Assembly (NCBI GenBank): GCA_027307165.1
Contig: DAHUXM010000009.1
Location: 39,420-103,419, forward strand
Source: Gemmatimonadota bacterium
GTDB lineage: Bacteria; Gemmatimonadota; Gemmatimonadetes; Gemmatimonadales; Gemmatimonadaceae
Direction of reading: 5' to 3'
DNA: 64,000 nt
This document shows, in pieces, positions 63,242 to 64,000 of this stretch; the first letter of the stretch is position 1, and each line of letters starts with the position of its first letter. A program made the translations under genes and the position numbers. Under the pieces are notes generated by a model. The model was not told the origin of the DNA. It did not search any database and saw only the letters and a list, made by a program, of their open reading frames with translations.

Positions 63242-64000
63242 ATGTCAAATGTCGCTATTTTACGGCATCCCACTGAGTCGTTGTCAGCTTACAACTGGAC
63301 CTGTAGCGACACGACGATCAATCCGCTGTACCGGAGATCGTATCGTGTGGATCTCCTGGGGCGAGTGACGAGCGAACAGATGGGATATCCGTACTCATCG
63401 CTCGCCAACAGCTATCAGCTGAACCGGGAGGCGGCGTACGACAGCTTGGGCCATGTGTCGCAGGTCAACTGGAGCTATCAGTGGTGCATGGCGTGGCCTG
63501 GCTCCAATCCCGACTCGCTCTCCCAGGATCAGGGCTGGCGCGATCTCTGTAGTCCGAATGCGCTCTTCTCGGAGTCGTACTCGTACGACGCGGTGGGGAA
63601 CAGGACCGACGCCGGCGCGGGCTACAATCCAGGTAACAGGCTCACGAGCGTGAGCTGGGCGATGTACGTGTACGACGCCGACGGGAACGTCATAAGTCGG
63701 ACGAACACGGCGAACAACCAGCTGATGCAGTTCTACTGGGACGCTGGGAACCAGTTGGACAGCGTCAAGGTATCGGGTGGCGGATTCCCAAGCGAGCGGG
63801 TGGATTGCCGGTACGATCCCTATGGCCGGCTGGTCCTGAGGACGGCAACGGATTCGGCTCCATCCACACAGAGACTGTATCTGTACGGTGCCGGTGCCAA
63901 CAGCTCCAACATCACCAAGGAAGTGGATCTGGTGAGTGGCAACACGACGGAGTATCAGTATGCCGGAACAGATCATCCGACGATGTCGGTGACGCGGAAC
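63242..64000 (+). CDS. RHS repeat protein, left part missing, runs off window
   Basis: An open frame begins at ATG 63242 just after a TAA stop and continues to the last base. It has RHS/YD repeats: AAYDSLGHVSQVNWSYQ, YSYDAVGNRTDAGAGYNPGN, YVYDADGNVISRT, FYWDAGNQLDSV and CRYDPYGRLVLRT. The usual N-terminal export and plug parts are missing, so it is a fragment or uses a different start. Its region YQYAGTDHPTMSV lines up with EYVYDAGTDAPYAML of the fragment at 59.3 kb, so the two are paralogous. The C-terminal tail is beyond the window. Confidence 0.75.
   Translation, partial: MSNVAILRHPTESLSAYNWTCSDTTINPLYRRSYRVDLLGRVTSEQMGYPYSSLANSYQLNREAAYDSLGHVSQVNWSYQWCMAWPGSNPDSLSQDQGWRDLCSPNALFSESYSYDAVGNRTDAGAGYNPGNRLTSVSWAMYVYDADGNVISRTNTANNQLMQFYWDAGNQLDSVKVSGGGFPSERVDCRYDPYGRLVLRTATDSAPSTQRLYLYGAGANSSNITKEVDLVSGNTTEYQYAGTDHPTMSVTRN

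Noticed and set aside
58632..64000. Insertion sequence or prophage at the island
   Set aside because: No transposase, integrase or phage gene is present; the disorder is better explained by RHS recombination.

Overview
The window looks like the replication-origin region of a Gram-negative chromosome. It contains dnaA and dnaN, rpmH-rnpA-yidD-yidC, mnmE, mnmG, parA-parB, polA and the RNase P RNA gene. GWxTD and DUF3857 proteins, paired M16B peptidases, a MoxR/DUF58 cluster, many signal-peptide lipoproteins and moderately high GC suggest a Gemmatimonadota-like bacterium. That placement is inferred from gene content only; no taxonomic search was possible.

Layout. 1-13 kb: a histidine kinase cut by the left edge, an EthD-like protein, a Nudix hydrolase, two operons that each pair a catalytic with a non-catalytic M16 peptidase, a histidine phosphatase, a DUF3857/transglutaminase protein, a DinB/YfiT protein and a beta-CASP RNase. 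13.5-24 kb: upp, DUF2225, then a plus-strand cluster (metalloprotease-like, membrane protein, DUF4129, DUF4350, MoxR, DUF58) facing an RDD-SpoIIM fusion. 22.9-27.8 kb: mnmE, a UlaG-like hydrolase, yidC, yidD, rnpA and rpmH on minus. 28-30.8 kb: dnaA and dnaN on plus, with DnaA boxes on both sides of dnaA; the dnaA-dnaN spacer is the best oriC candidate. 31-43 kb: rnpB, an AraC-type regulator, pyrE, signalling kinases, a GWxTD lipoprotein, polA, an acyltransferase, a UMF1 transporter and a PagL-like protein. 43-48 kb: a BMP-type ABC importer operon with an embedded Nif3 gene. 48-58.6 kb: parB-parA, a SIMPL protein, a KirBac channel, mnmG, a tandem Tp34/P19-like lipoprotein, an NfeD-like protein and two alpha/beta hydrolases.

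58.6-64 kb is an accessory island and the most interesting part. It holds a remnant resembling a GspE/PilB N-terminal domain joined to a 5'-truncated RHS gene. That RHS tail is followed by a small overlapping membrane-protein gene. Exactly 960 bp downstream there is a second displaced RHS C-terminal cassette with its own overlapping membrane-protein gene. The island ends with an AraC-like HTH gene, a parD-parE toxin-antitoxin pair and the start of another RHS reading frame that leaves the window. This resembles an RHS polymorphic-toxin locus with a spare tip/immunity cassette.

Other points to check: rnpA and the KirBac gene have no ATG, GTG or TTG upstream of their conserved N-termini. A cluster of DnaA boxes lies beside parB, 18 kb from dnaN. 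A hairpin element occurs in two distant intergenic gaps. I saw no tRNA, CRISPR array, insertion sequence or prophage.
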